Part shown: positions 1 through 7,947 of the stretch, in pieces
How the letters are laid out: the number at the start of each line of letters is the position of its first letter
Numbering within the stretch: the stretch's first letter is position 1
Assembly: GCA_963728365.1 (NCBI GenBank)
Contig: CAVSJI010000001.1
Coordinates: 1,364,001-1,428,000 of the forward strand
DNA from: VRUE01 sp963728365
GTDB lineage: Bacteria; Actinomycetota; Thermoleophilia; Solirubrobacterales; 70-9
Length of the DNA: 64,000 nt
Reading direction: 5' to 3'
The notes under the pieces: generated by a model
Seen by the model: only the letters and a program-made list of their open reading frames with translations
Told to the model about the DNA's origin: nothing
Databases searched by the model: none
Made by a program: the position numbers and the translations under genes

Positions 1-161
1 GTGTTGTAGAAGCCGGAGCCCTTGAAGTGCACGGCAACCGGGTGCAGGACGCGCACCGCGGGGGCGCCGCACTCCTGGCACTCGCTGAGCGCCTCGTCGC
101 TCATCTTCTGGATCACGTCGAAGACGTGGCCGTTCTCGCACTTGTACTCGTAGATGGGCAC
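1..161 (-). CDS. FmdB-family zinc-ribbon protein, partial
   Basis: The reverse strand from a GTG at 161 reads MPIYEYKCENGHVFDV, followed by a second CxxC pair in ECQECGAP. That start and the paired CxxC motifs are the hallmark of FmdB-type small zinc-ribbon proteins (putative regulatory, about 60-110 aa). The gene runs off the left edge, so only the first 53 codons are present. It is divergent from glycyl-tRNA synthetase, and their 5' ends are less than 40 bp apart. Function is unknown beyond a predicted single structural zinc site. Confidence 0.8.
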   Translation of the reverse strand, partial: MPIYEYKCENGHVFDVIQKMSDEALSECQECGAPAVRVLHPVAVHFKGSGFYN

Positions 162-198
162 GGGGGTGGGGGATTATCGCAGCCGATACGGTTCCGCC

Positions 199-1590
199 AT
201 GGCAACGACCGAGGGAGGAATGCCCGCGACCGGCGTCTCGATGGAGGAGATCGTCGCCCTCTGCAAGCGGCGCGGCTTCGTCTTCCCCTCCTCGGAGATC
301 TACGGCGGGCTCGGCTCGACCTACGACTACGGCCACTACGGCGTGCTGCTCAAGAACAACGTCAAGGCCGAGTGGTGGCGGGCGATGCTGCAGGAGCGCG
401 ATGACATCGTTGCCCTCGACTCGGCGATCCTCCAGCACCCCCGGGTCTGGGAGGCGAGCGGCCACCTGGCGGGCTTCACCGACCCGCTCGTCCAGTGCCT
501 CGGCAAGTGCAAGAAGCGCTGGCGCGAGGACCACCTGCGCGAGGCGGTCGAAGCCGAGGGCGGCGATGTGAGCGCCGAGCTGCGCTGCCCGGAGTGCGGC
601 GGCGAGCTCTCCGAGCCGCGCCAGTTCAACCTGATGTTCGAGACCCACATCGGGCCGCTGGCCGGCGAGGGCTCCGAGGTCTACCTGCGGCCGGAGACAG
701 CGCAGGGGATCTTCATCAACTTCAAGAACGTGATGGCCTTCGCCCGCAAGAAGCCGCCCTTCGGGATCGCCCAGATCGGCAAGTCCTTCCGCAACGAGAT
801 CACGCCCGGCAACTTCATCTTCCGCACGCGCGAGTTCGAGCAGATGGAGATGGAGTTCTTCGTGCCGCCGGCCGACGCCGAGCGCTGGTACCGCGAGTGG
901 ATCGAGATCCGCGAGCGCTGGTACACGGAGCTCGGCATCCGCCCCGAGCTCCTCCGCGTCCGCCCCCACGACGCCGACGAGCTCTCCCATTACTCCTCGG
1001 GCACCAGCGACGTCGAGTACCTCTTCCCGATCGGCTGGTCCGAGCTCGAGGGGATCGCCAACCGCGGCAACTTCGACCTCACCCAGCACGCCGAGTTCAG
1101 CGGCGAGAAGCTCGAGTACTTCGACCAACAGGCCAAAGACCGCTACGTCCCCCACGTGATCGAGCCGGCCGCCGGCGCCGACCGCGCCACGCTCGCCTTC
1201 CTGGTCGACGCCTACGACGTCGAGGAGGTCGAGGACCGCCAGCGCACCGTGCTGCGCCTCCACCCCCGGCTCGCCCCCAACAAGGCGGCGGTCCTCCCCC
1301 TCGTCTCCAAGGACGGCCTGCCCGAGAAGGCCCGCGAGATCTTCGAGCAGATCCGCAGGCAGATCCCGGCCGAGTACGACGAGGGCGGCTCGATCGGCAA
1401 GCGCTACCGCCGCCAGGACGAGATCGGCACCCCCTGGGGCATCACCGTCGACCACCAGACGATGGAAGATGACACCGTGACGCTGCGAGACCGCGACTCG
1501 CTGGAGCAGACGCGGGTGCCGGTCACCGGCCTGGCCGACGACCTCGCGGCGCGTCTGGCTCAGCCCTGGCGCAGCCCGAAGCTTGGCTGA
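199..1590 (+). CDS. glyS: glycyl-tRNA synthetase (dimeric, eukaryote/archaeal type)
   Basis: Charges tRNA-Gly with glycine in the cytoplasm. Class II synthetase features are clear: an N-terminal SSEIYGG block (about residue 31), motif 2 FRNEITPGNFIFRTREFE (about 197) and motif 3 GITVDHQTMEDDTVTLRDRD (about 414), then the C-terminal anticodon-binding domain. Length (about 463 aa) fits the single-chain alpha2 enzyme rather than the glyQ/glyS tetramer. ATG 199 is used here. ATG 220 follows a purine-rich AGGGAGGA but with almost no spacing, and ATG 241 is also possible. An upstream ATG at 154 would overlap the divergent FmdB gene and is less likely. Confidence 0.95.
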   Translation: MATTEGGMPATGVSMEEIVALCKRRGFVFPSSEIYGGLGSTYDYGHYGVLLKNNVKAEWWRAMLQERDDIVALDSAILQHPRVWEASGHLAGFTDPLVQCLGKCKKRWREDHLREAVEAEGGDVSAELRCPECGGELSEPRQFNLMFETHIGPLAGEGSEVYLRPETAQGIFINFKNVMAFARKKPPFGIAQIGKSFRNEITPGNFIFRTREFEQMEMEFFVPPADAERWYREWIEIRERWYTELGIRPELLRVRPHDADELSHYSSGTSDVEYLFPIGWSELEGIANRGNFDLTQHAEFSGEKLEYFDQQAKDRYVPHVIEPAAGADRATLAFLVDAYDVEEVEDRQRTVLRLHPRLAPNKAAVLPLVSKDGLPEKAREIFEQIRRQIPAEYDEGGSIGKRYRRQDEIGTPWGITVDHQTMEDDTVTLRDRDSLEQTRVPVTGLADDLAARLAQPWRSPKLG

Positions 1591-1687
1591 CGAGAGCTGC
1601 CAGGCGTTGAGCCTTCCTCGTCCTCGGCAGCTGCTGACGCCAAAGAATTGGCTCTGCCATGCGGATATCCAGGGGTGGAAGCGAAAT

Positions 1688-1725
1688 ACTCAATGCCCTG
1701 AGTAAAATTGCTCAGGGCAATGAGT
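1688..1725. promoter_or_regulatory. double dyad operator and probable leaderless promoter of the first ATPase gene
   Basis: Two copies of CTCA-N6-TGAG lie at 1689-1702 and 1711-1724, 22 bp apart centre to centre (two helical turns). The spacers are themselves reverse complements apart from one position, so the whole stretch is a 15-bp-arm inverted repeat. TAAAAT at 1703-1708, between the copies, resembles a -10 hexamer. The second copy covers the ATG at 1720, so transcription may start at or near that ATG. The layout is seen directly; repressor binding is inferred. Confidence 0.6.
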
Positions 1726-2922
1726 GATTCGGGAGCAGGGGCATATCGACGCCGGGCGGTCGCTCCGCTGGTATCGCGGTTGACCGAGGACGCCGAGCGG
1801 ATCCAGATCGTGCGAGGGCCAAGGCAGGTCGGGAAGACGACGATGGTCAAGCAGGCGCTGGCCGAGCTCGACGCGCCGGGTCACTACGCCAGCGCCGACG
1901 ATCCAACCTTGCGGGACCGGGTCTGGCTCGAGGCGCAATGGGAGGAGGGGCGGCGGCTCGCGCACAAGCGCAACGGGGCGGCGGTGCTCGCGATCGACGA
2001 GATCCAGAAGGTCACCGGCTGGGCGGAGACGGTCAAGCGGCTCTGGGACGAGGACCGGCACAGGGCGCTTCCCCTGCGAGTCGTCCTGCTGGGCTCGGCG
2101 GCGGTGCTCGTCCAGAAAGGGCTGAGCGAGAGCCTCGCCGGGCGCTTCGAGACGATCCGCACCCCGCATTGGTCATTCGGCGAGATGCGCGAAGCCTTCG
2201 GCTTCAGCCTCCACGAGTTCGTCCACTTCGGTGGCTACCCGGGGGCGGCGGCGCTGATCGAAGACGAGGCGCGTTGGGCCGCGTTCGTGCTCGACTCGAT
2301 CGTCGAGACGACTGTCTCGCGCGACCTCCTGCTTCTCACGCGCGTCGACAAGCCCGCCCTGCTGCGCAGCCTCTTCCGGCTCGTCTGCGACTACTCGGGG
2401 CAGATCGTCTCCTACCAGAAGCTCACCGGCCAGCTGCAGGACGCCGGCAACACAACCACGCTCGCCCACTACCTCGACCTGCTCTCCGCCGCCGGGCTCG
2501 CCGCCGGCCTGGAGAAGCACTCGGCCGGCAAAGTCCGCCAGCGCCGCTCGACGCCGAAGCTGCTGGCGCTCGACACCGGCCTGATCTCGGCCACGTCCGG
2601 CCGCAGCTTCGCCGAGGCGCGCGCGGACACTCAGCACTGGGGGCGGCTTGTCGAGACCGCCGTCGGCGCCCACCTCCTCGCCACCCGCGACCCACGCGCC
2701 GAGGTCACCTACTGGCGCGACCGCGGCAAGGAGGTCGACTTCGTCGTCCAGCGCGGGACCAAGGTCACCGCGATCGAGGTGAAGAGCGGCCGCCGCCGCG
2801 ACGGCCTGCCGGGCATGGCCGCCTTCGACGCCGCCCACGGCACCTCGCGCAAGCTGCTGGTCGGCGGCGACGGCACGCCGCTGGAGGAGTTCCTCGCCGG
2901 TCCGGGGATAACCGACATCTGA
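1720..2922 (+). CDS. AAA ATPase with DUF4143-type C-terminal nuclease-fold domain
   Basis: Walker A GPRQVGKTT lies near residue 33 and Walker B AVLAIDEIQK near 89, followed by the sensor-like region VVLLGSAAVLVQKGLSES. The C-terminal third carries EVDFVV (about 338) and AIEVKSG (about 351), the E-x-D...ExK pattern of a PD-(D/E)xK nuclease fold typical of DUF4143. A winged-helix segment lies between the two. Such proteins are widespread in archaea and bacteria and their cell role is not settled. ATG 1720 is preferred over TTG 1708 because TTG would place the -10-like TAAAAT immediately in front of it. The last codons encode ITDI and overlap the operator of the next gene. Confidence 0.85.
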   Translation: MSDSGAGAYRRRAVAPLVSRLTEDAERIQIVRGPRQVGKTTMVKQALAELDAPGHYASADDPTLRDRVWLEAQWEEGRRLAHKRNGAAVLAIDEIQKVTGWAETVKRLWDEDRHRALPLRVVLLGSAAVLVQKGLSESLAGRFETIRTPHWSFGEMREAFGFSLHEFVHFGGYPGAAALIEDEARWAAFVLDSIVETTVSRDLLLLTRVDKPALLRSLFRLVCDYSGQIVSYQKLTGQLQDAGNTTTLAHYLDLLSAAGLAAGLEKHSAGKVRQRRSTPKLLALDTGLISATSGRSFAEARADTQHWGRLVETAVGAHLLATRDPRAEVTYWRDRGKEVDFVVQRGTKVTAIEVKSGRRRDGLPGMAAFDAAHGTSRKLLVGGDGTPLEEFLAGPGITDI

Positions 2923-2961
2923 CGTAACCGACATCCGATGTCGGTTACATCTGATGTCGGT
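2911..2961. promoter_or_regulatory. four-half-site operator of the second ATPase gene
   Basis: Four copies of ACCGACATC lie at 2911-2919 and 2927-2935 (forward) and 2937-2945 and 2953-2961 (reverse), symmetric about position 2936 with 16-bp steps. The inner pair makes a 25-bp near-perfect palindrome. The left half-site is inside the last codons of the upstream gene. TAAGCT at 2961-2966 could be a -10 box for a transcript starting at or near the GTG at 2973. The symmetry is seen directly; operator function is inferred. Confidence 0.6.
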
Positions 2962-2972
2962 AAGCTTGAGGC

Positions 2973-4346
2973 GTGTTCGTCAACCGGCGAGAGGAGATGG
3001 AGGCGCTGCGCAAGTGGTGGGAGCAGCCCGGGTCGGCGCTCGGGCTGGTCTGGGGGCGACGGCGGGTCGGCAAGACCTCGCTGCTCGAGGAGTTTGCCCG
3101 CGATAAACGGGCGATCTTCCACACCGGCGCGGGGAGGCCAGCCGTGGACGAGCTGCGCCTGCTCAGCGAGGCGGCCGGGCGCGTGGCCGGCTTCGGCGCC
3201 CGTGACCTGGGCGAGCGGCCCTTCACCGACTGGGACGACGCGCTCGACTCGCTCGCGGCGGCGGCGACCAGGGAACGTCTACTGCTCGTAATCGACGAGC
3301 TCCCGGACCTGGTCGAGGCCAGCCCGGAGCTGCCCGGGGTGCTGCGCGCCTTCTGGGACCGCGCTCGCAACACCACCAAGCTGCGGATCCTCCTCTGCGG
3401 ATCGGCGGTGCGGACGATGCAGGCGCTCCAGGAGGAGAGGGCGCCGCTCTACGGGCGCTTCGACCTGACGCTCCTCCTCCATCCCTTCCGGCCGCACGAG
3501 GCGGCGGAGATGCTGCGCGGCCTCGACCCAAGCGACCGTGCGCTGGTCTGGGGGATCGTCGGCGGGATCCCGCTCTACCTCAGCTGGTGGGACACGGACC
3601 GGAGCGTCAGGCAGAACCTTCTCGACCTTGCCTGCTCTCCAGGCGGGCGGCTGCTCGACGAGGGTCGGCTGGTGCTCGCCACCGAGGGCGACCTGGGCGG
3701 GCTCGGGGGCCTGGTCCTGCGCGCGATCGCCTCCGGCCGCACCCGTCACAACGAAATCGAGCAGGCGGTCCGCGCCGAGCCGGGGCGGGTGCTGGAGCGG
3801 TTGGTCGAGCTGCGACTGGTCGAACGGCTCGTCCCGGTGACCGAGAATCCGGCGCGCACCCGGCGCCGCGTCTACCGCGTCGCCGACAACTTCCTCGCCT
3901 TCTGGCTCGGCCAGCTCGACCGCCATCGCTCGGCGATCAGCCGCGGCCTCGGAAGGCAGATCCTCCCGGTGCTCGAGAAACAGCTCGACGACCACATGGG
4001 CGACCGCTGGGAGGGCGCGTTTCGCCAGCATCTCCTACGGCTGGCCGGAGCTGGGGATCTCGGCAAGGAGATCGTCGACGTCGGCCGCTGGTGGCAGGAC
4101 TCCCCGCCGGTCGAGATCGACGCGGTCGCCCTCTCGGGCCGCGGTCGCGAGGCGGTGCTGATCGGCGAGGCCAAGTGGTCCAAGCGCGTCAGCGGCCGGA
4201 AGCTGCGCGCGGAGCTGGAGCACAAGGCGCGGTCGATTCCCAAGCTCGCCGCCGCGCCGCGCTTCGCCGTCTGCGCCCGCGACCGCGTCGACCACGCCGA
4301 GGGAGTGCTGGCGATCACCGCCGCCGACATCTTCGACGTGAATTAG
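2973..4346 (+). CDS. archaeal-type ATPase with DUF234-like nuclease-fold C-terminus
   Basis: A protein of about 457 aa of the PF01637 (archaeal ATPase) type. Walker A GRRRVGKTS spans residues 28-36, Walker B LLVIDELPDL lies near 106, and GGIPLYL follows, which is typical of the family. A winged helix is visible around 250-295 (ASGRTRHNEIEQAV ... LVERLVPV). The C-terminus has EIDAVAL (about 380) and LIGEAKWSK (about 395), a PD-(D/E)xK signature as in DUF234. It shares the domain plan of the previous gene but little sequence, so it is not a simple recent duplication. GTG 2973 is chosen because MFVNRREE is the normal family N-terminus. The stop overlaps that of the convergent gene. Confidence 0.85.
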   Translation: MFVNRREEMEALRKWWEQPGSALGLVWGRRRVGKTSLLEEFARDKRAIFHTGAGRPAVDELRLLSEAAGRVAGFGARDLGERPFTDWDDALDSLAAAATRERLLLVIDELPDLVEASPELPGVLRAFWDRARNTTKLRILLCGSAVRTMQALQEERAPLYGRFDLTLLLHPFRPHEAAEMLRGLDPSDRALVWGIVGGIPLYLSWWDTDRSVRQNLLDLACSPGGRLLDEGRLVLATEGDLGGLGGLVLRAIASGRTRHNEIEQAVRAEPGRVLERLVELRLVERLVPVTENPARTRRRVYRVADNFLAFWLGQLDRHRSAISRGLGRQILPVLEKQLDDHMGDRWEGAFRQHLLRLAGAGDLGKEIVDVGRWWQDSPPVEIDAVALSGRGREAVLIGEAKWSKRVSGRKLRAELEHKARSIPKLAAAPRFAVCARDRVDHAEGVLAITAADIFDVN

Positions 4347-5371
4347 CCGCCCAGGAAACGCTCGACGTCGGCGGCGTCGGCCTCGAGCTCGGCCAACGCC
4401 TTCTTCGTCAGCTTGCCGAGCGGTTCGATCGCGACCCGGCCGCGGTTGAGCTTCCAGTTGGCGGCGGCGCGGCCCTTGACGAGGGCGAAGGGGCGGAAGA
4501 TGCCGTTCATCGTCACCAGGTGGGTGTGCGGCCCGAGGATCTGTTCGCGCGAGGTCCAGCCGAGCAGGACCGGGTCGAAGGCGCCGAGCAGGCGCGGGGC
4601 GGGGATCTCGGCGGCCGGCGGGCGCTTGGCGAGGTGGACGAGGCCGTCGTCGCGTTCGACCAGCTCTCCGGCGATCGCGGCGAGGCCGGCGCGAGTATCG
4701 CGCAGCGGCAGGCCGGCCCAGCGGGCCAGGTCGCGATCGTCGGCGGGCGCGTGACCGACCAGGTAGCGGCGGGCCAGCTCGGCAAGCGCCGCGTCGCGGT
4801 CGAGCGGCTTCTGCTTGCCCAGCCAATCGCGGACGAGGACGTAGGCGTGTTCCTTGCCGACCATCGGACCGCGAACGGTGACGCCGCGCACCCCGGAGAG
4901 GAAGAGGAGGTGAAGCAGCGATTGCCCGTGCATCGGCACGCCGGCCGCTTCGAGCCGCTCGCGCAGTTGTTGCCGGGTCAGCGGTCCCTCCTCGGCCAGC
5001 GCCCGCTCGATCGTCTCCACCGCCCGCTCGCCGACCTCGGGCGCGATTCCCTCGGCCGCCAGTCGCCGCTTGCAGGAGGTGGCCAGCGGCGGTGTGGTCA
5101 GCGTCTGCAGCAACGGGTAGTCCTCGCTGCGCACCAGGTGCAGGGTGCCGCGGTTGAGCCAGGTGATCAGCAGCTCGCGCTCGTCCAGCGCCCGGTCGAG
5201 GTCGGCGGCGCTCAACCCCTCGCTGCGCACCCGCACCGCCAGCCGCGCGCCCCGCGGGTCCTGCCCCTGGACGGCGAGCAGGCGCTCGGCGACGGCGGCC
5301 GGGCCGCGGGAAGGTGGTCCGGCAAGGCCCTGCGAGGCAAAACGCTCGGCGAAGATCGAGGCAGTTGGCAC
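4343..5371 (-). CDS. winged-helix HTH_42 protein, AlkZ/YcaQ-like DNA glycosylase family
   Basis: A 342-aa protein of the HTH_42 superfamily, with tandem winged-helix domains and a C-terminal beta barrel. Members studied in Streptomyces (AlkZ) and E. coli (YcaQ) are DNA glycosylases that unhook interstrand crosslinks, using a QxQ or QxD motif. Here VQGQDPRGARLAV places Q35-G36-Q37 at the expected N-terminal position, which fits the AlkZ-like (QxQ) branch. ITWLNRGTLHLV and LLGAFDPVLLGW are family blocks. The start is GTG. It is convergent with and touches the ATPase gene. The glycosylase role is an inference from motif and family. Confidence 0.75.
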   Translation of the reverse strand: MPTASIFAERFASQGLAGPPSRGPAAVAERLLAVQGQDPRGARLAVRVRSEGLSAADLDRALDERELLITWLNRGTLHLVRSEDYPLLQTLTTPPLATSCKRRLAAEGIAPEVGERAVETIERALAEEGPLTRQQLRERLEAAGVPMHGQSLLHLLFLSGVRGVTVRGPMVGKEHAYVLVRDWLGKQKPLDRDAALAELARRYLVGHAPADDRDLARWAGLPLRDTRAGLAAIAGELVERDDGLVHLAKRPPAAEIPAPRLLGAFDPVLLGWTSREQILGPHTHLVTMNGIFRPFALVKGRAAANWKLNRGRVAIEPLGKLTKKALAELEADAADVERFLGG

Positions 5372-5407
5372 GCCGTGATGATTACGCGCCGACCGCGCCG
5401 GCGGCGC

Positions 5408-5947
5408 CTACTTGACAGCGAGCAGGTCGACGATGAAGATCAGCGTTTCGTTCGGACCGATCGCCGGCGGCGAGCCGGCTTCGCCGTAGGCGAGTTCGGG
5501 CGGGATGATCAGCTCGCGGCGGCCGCCTTCCTTCATCCCTTCGACGCCCTGTTCCCAGCCGGGGATCACCGAGCTGGTGCCAAGCGTGAAGGGGAAGGGT
5601 CTGTTGCGGCTCCAGGAGGAGTCGAATTCTTCTTCGCTTTCGTAGCCGACGCCGACGTACTGGACGGTGACTTCGTCGCCGGACTTCGCTTCGGCGCCCG
5701 TGCCTTCGACGATTTCCTCGGTCTCGAGTTCCGTCGGCGGCGGCCCGTTCGGAACGGTCACCGTCGGCTTCCTGCTCGTATCGGCGTTGGCGCCCGACTT
5801 GCCGGCCTTGCCGGATTCGGCCGGGGCTTTCGATTCGGCCGAGGTGGATTCGCTCGCTTCGGTCGAGGACGACGAGTCGCTGCCGCCCCCGCAGCCGGCG
5901 AAGGCCAGCAGGGCGACGAGCGCAATCATGATCGGCAGCCTCCTCAC
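5408..5947 (-). CDS. FKBP-type peptidyl-prolyl isomerase lipoprotein
   Basis: The N-terminus MRRLPIMIALVALLAFAGC is a lipoprotein signal peptide with a lipobox ending in C19. A low-complexity Ser/Glu/Ala linker of about 50 residues follows, then an FKBP domain (GDEVTVQYVGVGY, FTLGTSSVIPGWEQGVEGMK, LIIPPELAYGE, LIFIVDLLAVK). It should sit on the outer face of the membrane and catalyse prolyl cis-trans isomerisation of exported proteins. Length 179 aa is usual for a lipid-anchored single-domain FKBP. Monocistronic. Confidence 0.93.
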   Translation of the reverse strand: MRRLPIMIALVALLAFAGCGGGSDSSSSTEASESTSAESKAPAESGKAGKSGANADTSRKPTVTVPNGPPPTELETEEIVEGTGAEAKSGDEVTVQYVGVGYESEEEFDSSWSRNRPFPFTLGTSSVIPGWEQGVEGMKEGGRRELIIPPELAYGEAGSPPAIGPNETLIFIVDLLAVK

Positions 5948-6024
5948 GGTCGGGCATCTTAAGGCAATGAGCTCGCTTCAGGGCTATGCTCGCCACGGGC
6001 GGGGCTCACACAAGGAGAGAATCG

Positions 6025-6312
6025 ATGGCAATAGGTTTGAGGCTCAAGTTCGACGGTGGCACGCAGGACCAATACGAGGCGGTCCATCACGGGATGGGAA
6101 TCGCCGAGGATCCGCCCGGCGGCCTTCTATTCCACGCCGCCGGCCCGATCGAGGGCGGTTGGGGCGTGATCGACTTCTGGGAGTCGCGCGAGCACTTCGA
6201 TCGCTTCCAGCAGGCACGCCTGGTGCCGAAGATCCAAGAGCTCGGCGACCGGGCGCCACAGAGCCCACCGGAGATCAAGGAGTTTCCGGTCCACAACTAC
6301 GAGAAGCCCTAG
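6025..6312 (+). CDS. small dimeric alpha-beta-barrel-like protein
   Basis: A 95-aa protein starting MAIGLRLKFDGGTQDQYEAV. The pattern of strand, helix, LLFHAAGPIEGGWGVIDFWESREHF and a C-terminal helix resembles ferredoxin-like / ABM-type dimeric alpha-beta barrels. No catalytic residues are recognisable. ATG 6025 follows AAGGAGAG at good spacing, so upstream ATGs are rejected. It lies 7 bp before the acyl-CoA ligase and probably shares its transcript. Confidence 0.7.
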   Translation: MAIGLRLKFDGGTQDQYEAVHHGMGIAEDPPGGLLFHAAGPIEGGWGVIDFWESREHFDRFQQARLVPKIQELGDRAPQSPPEIKEFPVHNYEKP

Positions 6313-6319
6313 CGACGGG

Positions 6320-7861
6320 ATGGGCGCCCTCAACCTCGCATCGCTACTCACCGAGAGCGCCGAGAGGGCGCCCGAGCTTCCCGCGATCCGCCTCGGCGAG
6401 GTCGAGCTGACCTACGGCGAGCTCGACGAGCGCAGCGCCCGGTTCGCCGCCCTGCTGCGCGAGCGCGGCTTCAAGCCCGGCGACCGGGTCGGGGTGATGT
6501 TGCCCAACGTCCCGGAGTTCCCGGTCGCCTATTACGGCGTGCTACGGGCTGGCGGGATCGTCGTGCCGATGAACGTGCTGCTAAAGCGGCGCGAGATCGC
6601 CTTCTACCTGGAGGACTCCGGCGCCAAGCTGCTGCTCGCCTGGCACGGCTTCCTCGACGAGGCCGGCGAGGGGGCCAGCGACGCAAACGCCGAGCTGATC
6701 GAGGTAGACCCCGAAGCGTTCGCGGCAAAGCTGGACAACGCCGGTTCCGGTGCGCCTTATGCGGGAAATGACCACATAAAGCGCACCGGAACCGATCTGG
6801 CCGACACGGCCGAGGAGGACACCGCGGTGATTCTCTACACGTCGGGGACGACCGGCAAGCCGAAGGGGGCCGAGCTGACCCACCTCAACCTCTTCCGCAA
6901 CGCCGACGTCTCCAGCCGCACCACCTGCGAGATCGGCGCGGGGGACGTGGTGCTCGGCGCCCTCCCCCTCTTCCACTCCTTCGGCCAGACGGTCGGCATG
7001 AACGCCTCGCTGAAGGTCGGCGCCTGCCTCACCCTGGTGCCGAAATTCGACCCGGGCGAGGCGCTGGCGACGATGGAGCGCGACGGCGTCACCCACTTCT
7101 ACGGGGTGCCGACGATGTTCGGTGCCCTGCTCCACCACCCCGACCGCGAGCGCTTCGACACCTCCTCGTTGCGCAACTGCATCACCGGCGGCGCCTCGAT
7201 GCCGGTCGAGGTGCTGCGCGGCTTCGAGGATGCCTTCGGCGCAAAGGTGATGGAGGGCTATGGCCTCTCGGAGACCTCGCCCGTCGCCTCCTCCAATCAC
7301 CCCGACCGCGAGCGCAAGGCCGGCTCGATCGGCACCCCGATCGAAGGGGTCGAGATGAAGGTCGTCGACGAGAGCGACGAGGAGGTCGCCCAGGGCGAGG
7401 TCGGCGAGATCGTGATCCGCGGCCACAACATCATGAAGGGGTACTGGCAGCGCCCCGACGCGACCGCCGAGGCGATGCGCGGCGGCTGGTTTCACAGCGG
7501 CGACATCGCCCGCACCGACGAGGACGGCTACTTCTACATCGTCGACCGCAAGAAGGACCTGATCATCCGCGGCGGCTACAACGTCTACCCGCGCGAGGTC
7601 GAGGAGGTGCTCTACGAGCACCCGAAGATCCGCGAAGCGGCGGTCGTCGGCGTCCCCCACGACGAATGGGGCGAGGAGATCGGCGCCGCGGTGGTGCTCC
7701 ACGAGGGCGAGGAGCTCTCCGCCGAGGAGGTCAGCGCCTACGTCAAGGAGCGGATCGCCGCTTACAAGTACCCGCGCGTCGTCTGGTTCATAGACGACCT
7801 GCCCAAGGGCCCCACCGGCAAGATCCTCAAGCGCGAGATCGAGCCGCCGGCCGCTGTGTGA
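6320..7861 (+). CDS. long-chain fatty-acid--CoA ligase (AMP-binding)
   Basis: Adenylate-forming enzyme that activates a fatty or aryl acid to its CoA thioester. Core motifs are present: P-loop-like LYTSGTTGKPKGAELTH, MEGYGLSETSP, HSGDIARTDEDGYFYIVDRK, the hinge and IIRGGYNVYPREVEEVL, and the catalytic lysine in GPTGKILKRE. Length (513 aa) is normal. Residues about 142-159 (SGAPYAGNDHIKRTGTD) are encoded by an in-frame 45-bp palindromic repeat seen twice more in this window. They sit in the linker before the P-loop, where family members vary. Substrate cannot be told from sequence. Confidence 0.93.
   Translation: MGALNLASLLTESAERAPELPAIRLGEVELTYGELDERSARFAALLRERGFKPGDRVGVMLPNVPEFPVAYYGVLRAGGIVVPMNVLLKRREIAFYLEDSGAKLLLAWHGFLDEAGEGASDANAELIEVDPEAFAAKLDNAGSGAPYAGNDHIKRTGTDLADTAEEDTAVILYTSGTTGKPKGAELTHLNLFRNADVSSRTTCEIGAGDVVLGALPLFHSFGQTVGMNASLKVGACLTLVPKFDPGEALATMERDGVTHFYGVPTMFGALLHHPDRERFDTSSLRNCITGGASMPVEVLRGFEDAFGAKVMEGYGLSETSPVASSNHPDRERKAGSIGTPIEGVEMKVVDESDEEVAQGEVGEIVIRGHNIMKGYWQRPDATAEAMRGGWFHSGDIARTDEDGYFYIVDRKKDLIIRGGYNVYPREVEEVLYEHPKIREAAVVGVPHDEWGEEIGAAVVLHEGEELSAEEVSAYVKERIAAYKYPRVVWFIDDLPKGPTGKILKREIEPPAAV
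6746..6790. repeat. 45-bp palindromic repeat, family E, copy 1 (inside CDS)
   Basis: An imperfect palindrome starting TCCGGTGCGC and ending GCGCACCGGA. Its reverse complement aligns end to end, without gaps, with the copies at 32663-32707 and 47586-47630. The local pairing extends to 6742-6794. The length is exactly 15 codons, and it is read through in frame in the acyl-CoA ligase. Most interior stem positions (TTAT/ATAA) are also paired. Confidence 0.85.
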
Positions 7862-7877
7862 CGAAGTCACCCCGGCT

Positions 7878-7901
7878 CAAACTGGCTGCTCAGCCAGTTT
7901 G
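7878..7901 (+). terminator. hairpin after acyl-CoA ligase
   Basis: A 10-bp perfect stem CAAACTGGCT / AGCCAGTTTG with a 4-nt loop starts 17 bp after the ligase stop. No long T tract follows, so termination strength is uncertain. Confidence 0.5.
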
Positions 7902-7947
7902 GCGGTAACCTGCCGCGTAAGACCCGCCGCACGGCAGAAGGAGAGAG

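Noticed and set aside
3587..5962. A 791-codon plus-strand open frame
   Set aside because: It runs in another frame of the ATPase gene, then antisense to the glycosylase and FKBP genes. The Arg/Pro/Ala-rich composition is typical of GC-rich shadow frames and no domain is visible.
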